Shown: positions 11,301 to 19,764, counted from the stretch's first letter. The stretch: DNA of 64,000 nt from Mariprofundus sp. (GCA_021772775.1 JAJFLH010000020.1:62001-126000); one strand, 5' to 3'. Notes: generated by a model from the sequence alone, not told the origin. Numbers and translations are program-made.

Positions 11301-11508
11301 GTGTTCCAGCTAGTGTAGATCTCATATCAATATTTTGGGAAGCTAAGCTGATAAGGTCCCCTTCGGTAAGCACACCGAGTGCCTTCTTATGCTCTGCAAT
11401 CACCATGAAACCAATATCTTTATTAGTCATGATTTCAATGACTTCACAAAGTAGCGCATCTGGCGAGACGAATACTGGCTGATTGATCATGATATCACGT
11501 ATAAGCAT
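8326..11508 (-). CDS. Large hybrid histidine kinase: CBS x4, PAS, HisKA, HATPase, two receivers, HPt
   Basis: A 1060-residue cytoplasmic-looking hybrid kinase with no clear membrane segment. Order: two CBS pairs (residues 1-120 and 130-255), PAS (about 270-390), HisKA with His422 in ATMSHEIRTPLNG, HATPase (to about 650; GGTGLGLSIVKNL), receiver 1 (662-790; likely phospho-Asp715), receiver 2 (804-930; Asp853 in LMDVQMPELDG) and a C-terminal HPt (His1000 in GHRLKGAS). CBS pairs usually bind adenine nucleotides, so the input may be energy charge; this is inference. The HPt should pass phosphate to an unlinked regulator. The AGGAGG ribosome site at 11513-11518 overlaps the edge of an inverted-repeat element. 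Confidence 0.93.
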   Translation of the reverse strand: MLIRDIMINQPVFVSPDALLCEVIEIMTNKDIGFMVIAEHKKALGVLTEGDLISLASQNIDMRSTLAGTHMNSPAFSVQADANVFHAYDELVLRKMRHLVVENESGDLVGVVTMSSFIANLGVEHFSKLQTVSDILIKVQMTVSQEMLIVEAIQLMNACKHAIIILDKDKPVGILTSRSITHLFRQPSVEWETLSVREVMKVPVTIHCKAFVPEASILMKHNHTRHLVVVGDNNAFMGLVTITDVAHSMEGRYVEFMRSVMQDMEEDLLAAGSQYRALFERNPNAVFSLDTNGLITHLNSAAILLTGFTSDFLFGKAIAELYDDECKSEGIKAFDLAKQGDAQSVHIRMNAIDDRTIHVFMSVVPIMVEGNLVGVYAVAFDITERVLAELRLEALSQELHQTASKAQEASVSKSEFLATMSHEIRTPLNGVLGLTELVLKTDLTEMQRFNLNTVKSSGEALLTILNDILDFSKIEAGKLEIKCVEFNPNEVIEHVVNIFGSNIDEDEATLELIARSIPNLPNLLMGDSDRLQQVMMNLLSNAVKFTEEGEILIAVDLVSETDSDAVIRFTVKDTGKGISESNQKELFEEFTQADGTDTRKHGGTGLGLSIVKNLVALMGGEITVASEMGRGSSFFFELHLQKASSIKDGPHHYHSQFSQWRGLVVDDRSTMRNKLHDALHAWGMQMKACSSGRSAMQELRNKAATGEAYDLITIDQQMEGMDGMALARLIKETPELSKLKVIMTTSLDMTFDAHLCEQYGLDGFMRKPIYLSSLFETILSVMGIRERQKKNSEGHRAGQREEKILLAEDNLVNQQVALGMLAHQGFNSVDLAHNGVEAIKYFVEYNYDLVLMDVQMPELDGISATREIREIELKMGGDTHVPIIALTAHALTEDRQRTSEAGMDGHLTKPLTGASLHEILTEWLPAADETIESAPLGPELQAASDSSLIDKVALCQMREDIGFGIGMILDAYLDELPKNIEAIEAAITNNDGATLKSHGHRLKGASRSVSATLFAEKCSQLETSGENSDLKTAANILVDFKEMAKELNIALNADWVNEIR

Positions 11509-11516
11509 GTGACCTC

Positions 11517-11685
11517 CTAGGAGTCTGTCGGATTTATGAGAAATCTACTGCGCGGCAGGGACGGCGGCCAAAAATCCCCCTATTTATCGTTGCATGGTTA
11601 CCACTATGCGCCTCAAAACCGTGCTATTATTGACTCGCTCCCCCATCTTCTCGCTACGATCACCCCAAGTCCGATAGTCTCCTAG
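11517..11685. mobile_element. 169-bp terminal-inverted-repeat element (MITE-like or IS remnant)
   Basis: CTAGGAGTCTGTCGG at 11517-11531 and CCGATAGTCTCCTAG at 11671-11685 are inverted copies with 2 mismatches in 15, both ending in CTAG. The inside has no coding potential. This is the layout of a non-autonomous miniature transposable element or of fused ends of a deleted insertion sequence. Its right neighbour is non-coding; its left end supplies part of the ribosome binding site of the CBS-kinase gene. No second copy is in the window. Confidence 0.6.
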
Positions 11686-12475
11686 ACTCACTTGGATAAT
11701 CTCCCTCCCATTTTATCAGAAATTAAAATTAGAAGTTTTAAGCAGCAAGCGCCAACACCAAGAATGGGGTTATGTCGTGGTTGACCATATTAGGTCACTC
11801 TTGATTGTACGTCCAGATCCCTCGAGTCGCATTCTCCTGCACTTGGTCAATGCTTTTGAAAATAAATGCGTATTCCGGTTCAATGCGACAGGCAATTCCG
11901 GAGGAATACGACATCCCCTCTACAGGGTTTCAAATGTAACTGATCTGGATAATTTTAAAGAGGCATTATTCACTGTGAAAAAGCATAGGGGAAGTGATGT
12001 CCGCAAGGAGATTGTTCATGAGGAAAGGCAACGATATATTATGAATAAAATAGGAGCTTGGTGTTTCCGATGCCGCCGTATCGAGACGCTGTGATGTATC
12101 TCGAAGCGCTGTAGCAGCTCGTATCCGCCGAGCTACGTAGCCGGATCCTGTTATTATTGGGTTGAGGGTTATCGGTGTGTTACTGCCGTTATAGCCGAGC
12201 ACTTCATTTGTGTTGCTGGCGGCTCCTTGTTTTGACAAGCCATCTGAACGCTGCTTCAAAACTGGCAGGAAGATCAATGCATCAGCTGTTATGCCAGGTA
12301 CATTGATGTTCTCTTCCTGCTTGTTTTTGCTGGTTACGCGGTGATCTTTAGTTTTGTTGATCCCGGTTTTATAGCGTTTGCTGCAACGGCTGTTCTGTAA
12401 CCTCTATTTTCTGTGTTCAGGTTAAAGCGTGTGAACAGTAGTAGGGGCTGGGTTTAATCCGCTTTTTGGAGGCCC
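11686..12475. other. Long gap without recognisable gene
   Basis: About 790 bp. A GTG-started frame on the plus strand (11777-12094) and an overlapping minus-strand frame open for 146 codons (12403 down to 11966, no start codon until 12277) are present. Neither resembles a family I know, and they overlap head to head, so neither is called as a gene. The minus frame is Lys/Thr/Asn-rich at its start and could be a decayed gene fragment. Confidence 0.5.
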
Positions 12476-12805
12476 TTAATCGTTGCGTTTGAAGCAGTGA
12501 ACCCAGACAGGTGCGTCTTCATTCCATTCCATGCCTTTGTGCATCATCAGGATTAATGACTTATATGCTTCAAGAGAGGGATAACCTTCGGCTTGAGCTT
12601 CTTTGTCACCCATGTCACCAATGGTTTGGCGTTTTAGGTCGGTTACGATGAATGGCACACCATCGAGTTCAAACTCTTCGTTTGGGTAGGCGTATACGCC
12701 ATCACGACGCTGTTCAGTTTTTTGGCCAGCAAGTGCTGCTGCAACAAGTTTTGGGTGACGAACCAGTCGGTCAATGTCACAAGTTTTTTCAGGGAAATTA
12801 TTCAT
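12476..12805 (-). CDS. ASCH domain protein
   Basis: A 109-residue soluble protein with the ASCH-type pattern: the basic segment ALAGQKTEQRRDG, a central strand region (VPFIVTDLKRQTIGDMGDKEAQAEGY), and the ending APVWVHCFKR. ASCH domains share the PUA-like fold and are thought to bind RNA or nucleotides; some are nucleases or amidohydrolases. It has its own GGTGGTG ribosome site and lies downstream of, and on the same strand as, the hydrogenase-acetate cluster, about 200 bp from pta. A functional link is not evident. Confidence 0.75.
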   Translation of the reverse strand: MNNFPEKTCDIDRLVRHPKLVAAALAGQKTEQRRDGVYAYPNEEFELDGVPFIVTDLKRQTIGDMGDKEAQAEGYPSLEAYKSLILMMHKGMEWNEDAPVWVHCFKRND

Positions 12806-13007
12806 ATCACCACCATCTATAAGATTTATGAAGGGCGATTATTCACACTCACAGGAAATAACAACCATTAGCATTATGTCGTTCGAATGAATCTGTTTTT
12901 ATGATGTTTCTTTATCTAATTATAACAACGCTTTACGACTGCTCCTGAAGTTATGTTTTATATCGTTGATGGCGAATCATGAGCATGCTTATTGTCGTGT
13001 AAACTCT

Positions 13008-15128
13008 TTAACCAGCCTGAATTACTGTCAGCGCGATGGTGTAAATAATATCTTCAACTGTTGCACCACGGGAGAGGTCATTCACCGGCTTGTTTAAACC
13101 CTGCAACATGGGGCCGATGCTGACTACATGCGCACTACGCTGAACTGCCTTGTATGTGGTGTTGCCTGTATTCAGGTCGGGGAAGATAAATACATTGGCT
13201 TTACCTGCAACTTTACTATCCGGTGCTTTGCTTTTGCCGACAGAGGTAATCGCTGCAGCATCATATTGCAGTGGCCCGTCTACAAGCAGGTCAGGTCTGC
13301 GATTGCGTACTTTTTTAGTGGCCTGACGTACCTTATCAACATCATGACCTGCGCCGGATTCACCAGTGCTATAGCTGATCATGGCCACTCTCGAATCGAG
13401 TCCGAATCGATTGGCTGAATCGGCACTCTGAATCGCAATATCAGCCAACTGTTTAGCATTAGGGTCGGGATTGATAGCGCAATCGCCATAGACCACGACT
13501 TGATCGGGCAGGCACATGAAGAAGATGGAGGAGACCAGTTTGGCTGATTTGTGTGTGCCAATCAACTGGAAGGCTGGCCTGACTGTGTTGGCTGTCGAAT
13601 GCAGGGCGCCAGACACAAGGCCATCAACGTCATCCATTGCTAACATCATGGTGCCTAGCACAATACGGCTCTGTAGCTGATCTTTGGCAATAGCAGCTGT
13701 CATACCCTTGTGCTGACGAAGTTCGACCATGGAATCGATATAGTTTTTGCTTATCTGCAAGGGGTCCATAATGCAGATATCATCCAATCGAATGCCCTGA
13801 GAGATTGCAGCTTGATGGATACGGTCAGGATTACCGAGCAGGATACATTTGGCAATGCCGCGTTGCTGGCACTGGTAGGCAGCCATGATTGTACGAGGTT
13901 CATCACCTTCGGGCAGTACAATGCTCCGTTTTGTCTGGCTGGCCTGCTGAATCAGTTGATAACGGAATGCGGCTGGAGACAAGCGTGGTTTGCGTTCAAT
14001 AGCACAATGGGCTTTTAGCCACTCAGCGTCGAGATGGTCGGCGACATGATCCATGGCTTTATTAATCAGATCAAAATCATCAACGGCTACTTCTGCAGGC
14101 ATATTGACAAGTTTTGCAGCTGTCTGAAAAGAGGTTCCCTCTACCAATAGCAGGGGAATACCGGTCTGAATAGCCTGAGTACAGAGCTCCAGAATGCGGG
14201 GATTGGGTCTGAGGCCTCCTGTCAGCAGAATGCCAGCCAGTCGCACACCATTCATGGCTGACATACAGGCTGCTACAAAGACATCATCACGGTCACCGGG
14301 GAAAATTAATAGCGTATGAGGCTGATATACACTGAGTGTGTTGACCAATGTACGAGCGCACAGCTCCATGCGCTGCACCCGTCGTTCACGTAAAAAACCT
14401 TCGTTCAACACTTCTGCTCCGAGGTACGTTGCGACATCATACATGCGTAGAGCTGTCAGTGGAGTCTGCCAGGGAATACCGCCGATAAAGTGGAATGGCT
14501 TTTTGGACAACATTTGGCACATGGTGTCAGCAGTTTCCCAATTTTCATCAGATGTTTGTTTTGCATCGGCCTGCAATTCATCGGCCAGCAATGTTGTTTG
14601 TCCCTCTCTGGGCATGCCTACTTTATTGAGGATAGTGCCTATCAATGCTGTACCGTTATCATTGGAAAACGAGTTTTCCGCAATATTGATATACTCTTCG
14701 AGATTCGGCTCCGGTTTGCCAACCAGAATGACTTCCGCATCCAGCGCCTGGGTAATCGCCACATTGAGGCGGGTAGCATAACCGGCATGACCATCGGCTA
14801 CTAAACCTTCGATAATCACCACGTCAGCATGGCGAGCGCTCTGTCGATACAGTGCAACAACCTCTTCCATCAGCAGCCCCAGTTTGCCAGAGCCGAGTAG
14901 CGATTCAGCGCGTCTGAGGTTAATAGGGGAAGGGGGGCTAATATCAGTCATGTGTTTGATCAAATATGTTGAGCGTTCCGGCCCTTGATCACCATCGTGC
15001 AACTGCGCAAACGGTTTATAAAAACCAGCTCGAACACCAAGGCGATCCAAGGCCCGAACCAGGCCTAAACTGACTGTAGTTAAACCGGCTCCTGCCCCAG
15101 TGGAAACAAGTAAAATGGCGTGACTCAT
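13008..15128 (-). CDS. pta: Phosphate acetyltransferase, long (DRTGG-containing) form
   Basis: Interconverts acetyl-CoA + Pi and acetyl phosphate + CoA in the cytoplasm. The 706-residue length and order match the E. coli-type enzyme: an N-terminal P-loop-like domain (STGAGAGLTTVSLGL, residues 9-23), a central DRTGG-type regulatory domain (about 210-330), and a C-terminal catalytic PTA_PTB domain (LPEGDEPRTIMAA; SYSTGESGAG; FPDLNTGNTTYK). Its ATG overlaps the ackA stop by 4 bp, so the two are coupled and make the Pta-AckA route to acetate and ATP. It is the last gene of the hyp-hox-ackA-pta cluster. Confidence 0.96.
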   Translation of the reverse strand: MSHAILLVSTGAGAGLTTVSLGLVRALDRLGVRAGFYKPFAQLHDGDQGPERSTYLIKHMTDISPPSPINLRRAESLLGSGKLGLLMEEVVALYRQSARHADVVIIEGLVADGHAGYATRLNVAITQALDAEVILVGKPEPNLEEYINIAENSFSNDNGTALIGTILNKVGMPREGQTTLLADELQADAKQTSDENWETADTMCQMLSKKPFHFIGGIPWQTPLTALRMYDVATYLGAEVLNEGFLRERRVQRMELCARTLVNTLSVYQPHTLLIFPGDRDDVFVAACMSAMNGVRLAGILLTGGLRPNPRILELCTQAIQTGIPLLLVEGTSFQTAAKLVNMPAEVAVDDFDLINKAMDHVADHLDAEWLKAHCAIERKPRLSPAAFRYQLIQQASQTKRSIVLPEGDEPRTIMAAYQCQQRGIAKCILLGNPDRIHQAAISQGIRLDDICIMDPLQISKNYIDSMVELRQHKGMTAAIAKDQLQSRIVLGTMMLAMDDVDGLVSGALHSTANTVRPAFQLIGTHKSAKLVSSIFFMCLPDQVVVYGDCAINPDPNAKQLADIAIQSADSANRFGLDSRVAMISYSTGESGAGHDVDKVRQATKKVRNRRPDLLVDGPLQYDAAAITSVGKSKAPDSKVAGKANVFIFPDLNTGNTTYKAVQRSAHVVSIGPMLQGLNKPVNDLSRGATVEDIIYTIALTVIQAG

Positions 15129-16267
15129 GAGATGTTCCCCTCAGCTTGTAAGCTATGACTCACATAATGCGCGATCATTTTTTCTTCACTGGTTGCGATG
15201 ACGAGAATAGGCAATGTTGATCCGGGGATGCTGATGAAGCCGTTTGATGTTTTACCATGTTCGCTATTGCGCTGCTCTTCGAGTTGGGCTCCGAAAATGC
15301 CGAGATGCTGCACAGTTTTTGATCGAATAGGGCTGGCATGTTCACCAATGCCACCGGTAAAAACGATGCCATCGATATGGCCAAGTGCAACAGCAAGGCC
15401 AGCCAGCGATTTTGCCAGGCGGTAACAGAATATCTCGATAGCCAGTGCAGCCCGTTGATGCCCGTTTTCAGATGCTTCCAACAGCGTGCGCATATCGTTG
15501 CTCAAGCCTGATATACCCAACAGGCCTGATTCGCGGTTCAATGTATTGGTGATCTGCTGTAATGATTGGCCGGTTTGTCGGGCTATAAAATCATGCAGGC
15601 CCGGATCGACATCACCGCTGCGGCTACCCATCACCAAACCTTCAAGTGGCGTTAGCCCCATCGTTGTATCCACGCTCACTCCATCTGCAATTGCAGCAGC
15701 ACTACAGCCATTGCCAAGATGTACGGTCAACAGACGGCATTGCTCAAATGCACAACCGAGACGATCAGCGGCATGTTGAGCAACATAATGATGACTGCTG
15801 CCATGAAAGCCGTAGCGGCGCACACCATACTCTTCATACCAGCGGTAGGGCACAGCATAGAGGCTGGCGTGAGGCGGCATGGCGTGGTGAAAGGCGGTAT
15901 CAAATACCGCGATATGTGGAATATGGGGTAGTTGCTTCATCGCTTCACGAATGCCCTGCAGATTGGCCGGGTTATGCAGTGGTGCGAGATAGGAGATTGA
16001 TTCGATTTCATTGATGGTGCTTTCATTAAGCAGGCTTGGTTTGATAAAGCGCTCGCCACCATGCACCACGCGATGGCCCGCTGCGGAAATAAGACTTTTA
16101 TCTTCTCTCAGCAGTAGTTTATCCAGCATTTGGCCTATGACCACCGCCACATCGCCGAGGCATTCAGACATTGCTTCAGCTTTCAGTTGTCCGGATGCCA
16201 TCTCTATCAAAGCCATCTTCACAGATGAGCTACCACTATTGATGACTAGAATTATTTTATCAGACAT
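15125..16267 (-). CDS. ackA: Acetate kinase
   Basis: Converts acetyl phosphate + ADP to acetate + ATP, or the reverse. Both acetokinase signatures are present: VINSGSSSVKMALIE at residues 8-22 and the YGFHGSSHHYV motif, plus the nucleotide-site FTGGIGEHAS near the C-terminus. At 380 residues it is slightly shorter than the usual 395-400. An AAAGG ribosome site precedes it. It sits 115 bp after hoxW with no opposite-strand gene between, so it may share the hydrogenase transcript; a separate promoter in those 115 bp cannot be excluded. Confidence 0.96.
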   Translation of the reverse strand: MSDKIILVINSGSSSVKMALIEMASGQLKAEAMSECLGDVAVVIGQMLDKLLLREDKSLISAAGHRVVHGGERFIKPSLLNESTINEIESISYLAPLHNPANLQGIREAMKQLPHIPHIAVFDTAFHHAMPPHASLYAVPYRWYEEYGVRRYGFHGSSHHYVAQHAADRLGCAFEQCRLLTVHLGNGCSAAAIADGVSVDTTMGLTPLEGLVMGSRSGDVDPGLHDFIARQTGQSLQQITNTLNRESGLLGISGLSNDMRTLLEASENGHQRAALAIEIFCYRLAKSLAGLAVALGHIDGIVFTGGIGEHASPIRSKTVQHLGIFGAQLEEQRNSEHGKTSNGFISIPGSTLPILVIATSEEKMIAHYVSHSLQAEGNIS

Positions 16268-16382
16268 ACGTACCTTTCACCTATTCCACACGTCATGCCC
16301 AGGGCAGCCTCTCTACCGCAAGCGGCATTCACCTTACTCAATGAAACCTTCGGGTTGACGAAACGTTGAGCACATTGCCAAA

Positions 16383-16856
16383 TCATATCCCACTTTTTAA
16401 TGTGATTGCCTTGGGGTTCTCACAGAACTGTTGTGCCACTTCAATGGCCCGGGACAAATTCTCCCGTGCAGGCTTGGATAGATCATCACCCAATTCGAAG
16501 TGATAACCGCGAATGCTCAAGACATAAGCATCAGGTGCCTGTGTGCCATAGACATGATGATAGGCATAGAGCAGGGCACCCGGACTCATGGCATGGCTGG
16601 TGTAACTGTCGTCTTTTTCAGGCTCTAGCCGTCTAAGCGTATATGGCTCATCGCAAGACATATCGGCATCGATAAAAATGATACGCTCTCTCTCCATGAG
16701 ATCGGTCACATGCTCAACCTGTAGCTGCATATCAATCTGACATTCAACATCGGGTAGTGCTTTTGCTTCGATGGCATCAATCAGTTCAGGTCCCAGTGCA
16801 TCATCGCCGCGACCGGGGTTTCCGTAACCAAAAACCAAAACCTTTGGGACAGTCAA
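16383..16856 (-). CDS. hoxW: Hydrogenase maturation endopeptidase HoxW (M52 family)
   Basis: Cleaves the C-terminal tail of the HoxH large subunit once nickel is inserted. The 157-residue protein shows the M52 pattern: FGYGNPGRGDDALGPEL at the N-terminus, FIDADMS for the second acidic ligand, and a His in SHAMSPGALL; in characterised members such residues bind the nickel used for recognition. Its start overlaps the hoxH stop by 4 bp, which pairs protease and substrate in one translational unit. Confidence 0.92.
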   Translation of the reverse strand: MTVPKVLVFGYGNPGRGDDALGPELIDAIEAKALPDVECQIDMQLQVEHVTDLMERERIIFIDADMSCDEPYTLRRLEPEKDDSYTSHAMSPGALLYAYHHVYGTQAPDAYVLSIRGYHFELGDDLSKPARENLSRAIEVAQQFCENPKAITLKSGI

Positions 16857-18319
16857 AGCGTGCGATTGATAGCACCGCTGGATGCTTTTTCAATGCGGTC
16901 AACGGCCTCACCATCAGCTCCAATCAGCTCTACTTCCAGTGGCATTTTGCCAAGCGCATGCGTTGCACACGACAGGCAAGGGTCATAGGCACGAATAGCT
17001 ACTTCAAGATGATTCAATAGCCCTTCGGTGATCTCATTGCCATCTAGGTATTCATTGGCCACAGAACGCACAGATTCATTCATCGCCTGATTGTTGCTGG
17101 TGGTGGATACGATAAGGTTGGCTTTTTTGATGGTACCATCTTCATTGACTTTATAGTGATGGAATAGGGTGCCACGCGGTGCTTCGATGACACCGACACC
17201 CTCTTCACGTTTTTCACCTTTCATGACCAGATCGGTACCGAGAATCTCCGGGTCGAGCAGCAGATCACGGATGGCTTCAGCACAGTGCAGTACCTCAATC
17301 ATTCGGGCCCAGTGATAAGCCAGTGTATCGTGTACAAAACCGCCATTACCAAATGCTTTGAAACTCTTGCGTGCCGCTTCTGCCAGCGGTGTGGCGATGT
17401 AATCGCAGTTGTTGATGCGAGCCAATGGGCCAACACGATACCAGCCATCATCGCGCCCTAACTCGGTGAGATAGGGAAACTTCATATAGCTCCACGAACG
17501 CACCTCTTCACGGATGATGTTGTAATAACCGCGATAATCGAACTGGTCGAATATACTGCTTCCATCCGATTTGTTGGCACGCAGGCCACCGTGATAGAGC
17601 TCCAGTTCACCTTTGTCGCCAACCATGCTGAGGTAGTTGCTGTTCAAACGTCCAAAGCCGTGGTTTTCCGGGTGAGAAGTATGAATCTTCTCGTTCAGAT
17701 CAACAGCTTCCTGAGCCCAGGTCAGCACATCATTGATGTCGGCCAACAAGCGGTCACGCTCTTCAATGGTGAGTGCTTTGTTCATGCCGCCAGGCACTGT
17801 GGCTGCACCATGGATGCGTTTGCCTGAAATGACTTCGATTACCTGCTGACCGTATTTACGCAGTCTTACCCCTTTGAGGGCCAGGTCCGGAAAATCTTCG
17901 ATGACACCGATAATATTACGATGTTCCAAATTGGAGCCGAAGCCGAATAGTAGATCGGGTGAGGAGAGGTGGAAAAAGTGCAAAGCATGTGACTGCATGG
18001 TCTGTCCGAAGTGCAGCAGTTTACGCAGTTTTGTAGAGGTTGGTGTCAGCTCATCCACGCCCACCAGTTGGTCGACCGCTTTGGCGGCTGCCAGATGATG
18101 TGAGACCGGGCAGATACCACACAGGCGCTGCACAAAATAGGGTACTTCCCAGTAGGGGCGACCCTGAATGAATTTTTCGAAGCCACGAAATTCGACAATA
18201 TGGAAACGCGCTTCACGCACATGATTGGCTTCATCGAGTAACAGAGTAATTTTGCCATGCCCTTCGACACGGGTAACCGGGTCAACCGCGATACGTCTGA
18301 GATTTTCGTTGTTGCTCAT
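16853..18319 (-). CDS. hoxH: NAD-reducing [NiFe] hydrogenase large subunit HoxH
   Basis: Carries the Ni-Fe(CN)2CO active site of the cytoplasmic bidirectional hydrogenase. Ligand motif L1 is RLCGICPVSHH (Cys67, Cys70), and L2 is DPCLSCATH (Cys448, Cys451, His454) followed by a 34-residue tail that HoxW would remove. Its 488 residues equal what I recall for Ralstonia HoxH. An AAGGAG ribosome site lies 5 nt before the ATG. An unusual 172-bp gap separates it from hoxY, occupied by the small frame described separately. Motifs favour group 3d over uptake types, because HoxF and HoxU are beside it. Confidence 0.96.
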   Translation of the reverse strand: MSNNENLRRIAVDPVTRVEGHGKITLLLDEANHVREARFHIVEFRGFEKFIQGRPYWEVPYFVQRLCGICPVSHHLAAAKAVDQLVGVDELTPTSTKLRKLLHFGQTMQSHALHFFHLSSPDLLFGFGSNLEHRNIIGVIEDFPDLALKGVRLRKYGQQVIEVISGKRIHGAATVPGGMNKALTIEERDRLLADINDVLTWAQEAVDLNEKIHTSHPENHGFGRLNSNYLSMVGDKGELELYHGGLRANKSDGSSIFDQFDYRGYYNIIREEVRSWSYMKFPYLTELGRDDGWYRVGPLARINNCDYIATPLAEAARKSFKAFGNGGFVHDTLAYHWARMIEVLHCAEAIRDLLLDPEILGTDLVMKGEKREEGVGVIEAPRGTLFHHYKVNEDGTIKKANLIVSTTSNNQAMNESVRSVANEYLDGNEITEGLLNHLEVAIRAYDPCLSCATHALGKMPLEVELIGADGEAVDRIEKASSGAINRTL

Positions 18320-18328
18320 TTGAACTCC

Positions 18329-18499
18329 TTAAAGGTAAAGCGGATTTACCGCAGAGGACGTAAAGTTACGCAAGCTGAAATCAATAACGCTTGTATTGAT
18401 GCATTTTTGCGGTGTTTTACTTAAAGTTATGGTGGTTCCAGAGATACCGTTTTGGCCAGATCTAATCTGCGAAACGCTGCGGTTCAATGTTTTAATCAT
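18329..18499 (-). CDS. Possible 56-residue ORF filling the hoxY-hoxH gap
   Basis: An open frame of 56 codons starts with an ATG that overlaps the end of hoxY (TATGATTAA) and stops 9 bp before the hoxH ATG, just ahead of the hoxH ribosome site, so it occupies the whole gap. The product is Ser/Thr/Asn-rich with one Cys and no recognisable domain. Part of the DNA (GGTAAAgcggaTTTACC at 18334-18350, then a CGCAGAGGACG run) resembles a dispersed proteobacterial repeat, so the frame may be accidental. Coding status is uncertain. Confidence 0.3.
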   Translation of the reverse strand: MIKTLNRSVSQIRSGQNGISGTTITLSKTPQKCINTSVIDFSLRNFTSSAVNPLYL

Positions 18500-19028
18500 A
18501 ATGCAGCATCTCTTTGGGCAGGCTTGGCTCTTTACCTTCGAGGAGATCAGTCAATACCTTCACAAAAGCATCGGCTGGTGGCGGGCATCCGGGTAGATAA
18601 TAATCCACTTTCACTACCTCATGAATCGGGTGCACTTTTGAAAGCAGTAGTGGTAGCTCTTTGTTATTTGGAATATGCGGATTATCGACGCCAATCTCAT
18701 CGAGAAATGCCTCTTCAAGACACTCCTGTAAGCTGAAATGATTACGCATCGCGGGTACACCACCATTGATAGCACAGGCGCCAACGGCAATGATAATTTT
18801 GCAGTTTTCACGAAACTCTTTGAGTACATGCACATTATCGGCATTGCACAACGCACCTTCAATTAGACCGATATCACAGGGTTCACAATGTTTGATATCG
18901 TTGATTGGTGAGCGGGTGAACTCGACATGTTCCATCAGTCCAACAATGCGCTCATCCATATCGAGAAAAGACATATGGCAACCAAAGCAGCCACCCAGGG
19001 ATGTAGTTCCAACCCGAACTTTACTCAT
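18492..19028 (-). CDS. hoxY: NAD-reducing [NiFe] hydrogenase small subunit HoxY
   Basis: Carries the proximal [4Fe-4S] cluster that passes electrons from HoxH to HoxU. The four expected cysteine neighbourhoods are visible: LGGCFGCHMSF near the N-terminus, EGALCNADN, VGACAINGG and YLPGCPPPADAF. At 178 residues it is the short, signal-less cytoplasmic form, close to cyanobacterial HoxY and unlike the longer exported uptake small subunits, which carry a Tat signal. It overlaps hoxU by 8 bp. Confidence 0.95.
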   Translation of the reverse strand: MSKVRVGTTSLGGCFGCHMSFLDMDERIVGLMEHVEFTRSPINDIKHCEPCDIGLIEGALCNADNVHVLKEFRENCKIIIAVGACAINGGVPAMRNHFSLQECLEEAFLDEIGVDNPHIPNNKELPLLLSKVHPIHEVVKVDYYLPGCPPPADAFVKVLTDLLEGKEPSLPKEMLHYD

Positions 19029-19764
19029 CGTGGTGCCTCACTTTAGTCAGTATTACATCATCGAGATCAGTCTCGGCGACAGAGTGTATATCGAAGGTGC
19101 GACGACCAATCGGCACCTCATAACCATGATCTTTGATCAGAATTGCGCCGACAGGACAGATGTGGGCAGCCATATCTTCCAGCTCAATGTCGGAATCGAC
19201 CAGTTTACCACTGTCTGAATTGACGATCAGATGGCGATTGGTGCCGCGTCCGGAGATGGTGAATACATTTTTACCATCACATTCACGACTGGCGCGAACG
19301 CAGAGCTCGCACATGATGCAGCGATCACGATCGAGTACCAACGAGCCATGTGACGCATCCACTTCTCGGCGGGGATAGAACTGTGGAAAGTGACCATCAA
19401 GCATGCCGAGATGATAACCGATGGCTTGCAGGGTACAGTCACCTGTTTTCTCACAAGAAGGGCAGAGGTGATTGCCTTCAATGAAGAGCATCTGGGTAAT
19501 TGATTTGCGCACTTCGTTCAGTGCCGGAGTATTGTTGGCGATCTCTTGCCCTTCTGATGCAGGCATAGTGCAGGAGGAGGCTGGTCGCCCATTTACATCC
19601 ACGGTGCAGAGTTTGCAGCTTCCATGCGGACTTAGGCCTGGTTTGTGGCAGAGGTGCGGGATATAGATATCTGCAGCAAGTGCGGCATCCATAATCGTCT
19701 GTCCATCTTTAAAAGGAACGTCCACACCATCAATTTTGATTATTTTATCTGCATTGTTGTTCAT
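19021..19764 (-). CDS. hoxU: Hydrogenase diaphorase iron-sulfur subunit HoxU
   Basis: Electron-transfer subunit homologous to the N-terminal part of NuoG. In order: a plant-type [2Fe-2S] site (CHKPGLSPHGSCKLC and SSCTMP, residues about 38-70), the His-Cys type [4Fe-4S] site (HLCPSCEKTGDC) and a ferredoxin-like set (CIMCELCVRASREC ... HICPVGAI). Length 247 is normal to slightly long. It connects HoxY to the HoxF flavin. It overlaps hoxF (4 bp, ATGA) and hoxY (8 bp), which points to equimolar synthesis. Confidence 0.95.
   Translation of the reverse strand: MNNNADKIIKIDGVDVPFKDGQTIMDAALAADIYIPHLCHKPGLSPHGSCKLCTVDVNGRPASSCTMPASEGQEIANNTPALNEVRKSITQMLFIEGNHLCPSCEKTGDCTLQAIGYHLGMLDGHFPQFYPRREVDASHGSLVLDRDRCIMCELCVRASRECDGKNVFTISGRGTNRHLIVNSDSGKLVDSDIELEDMAAHICPVGAILIKDHGYEVPIGRRTFDIHSVAETDLDDVILTKVRHHDE

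Noticed and set aside
11777-12094. GTG-started 105-codon plus-strand ORF
   Set aside because: No ribosome site, no recognisable family, and it overlaps another long frame on the opposite strand.
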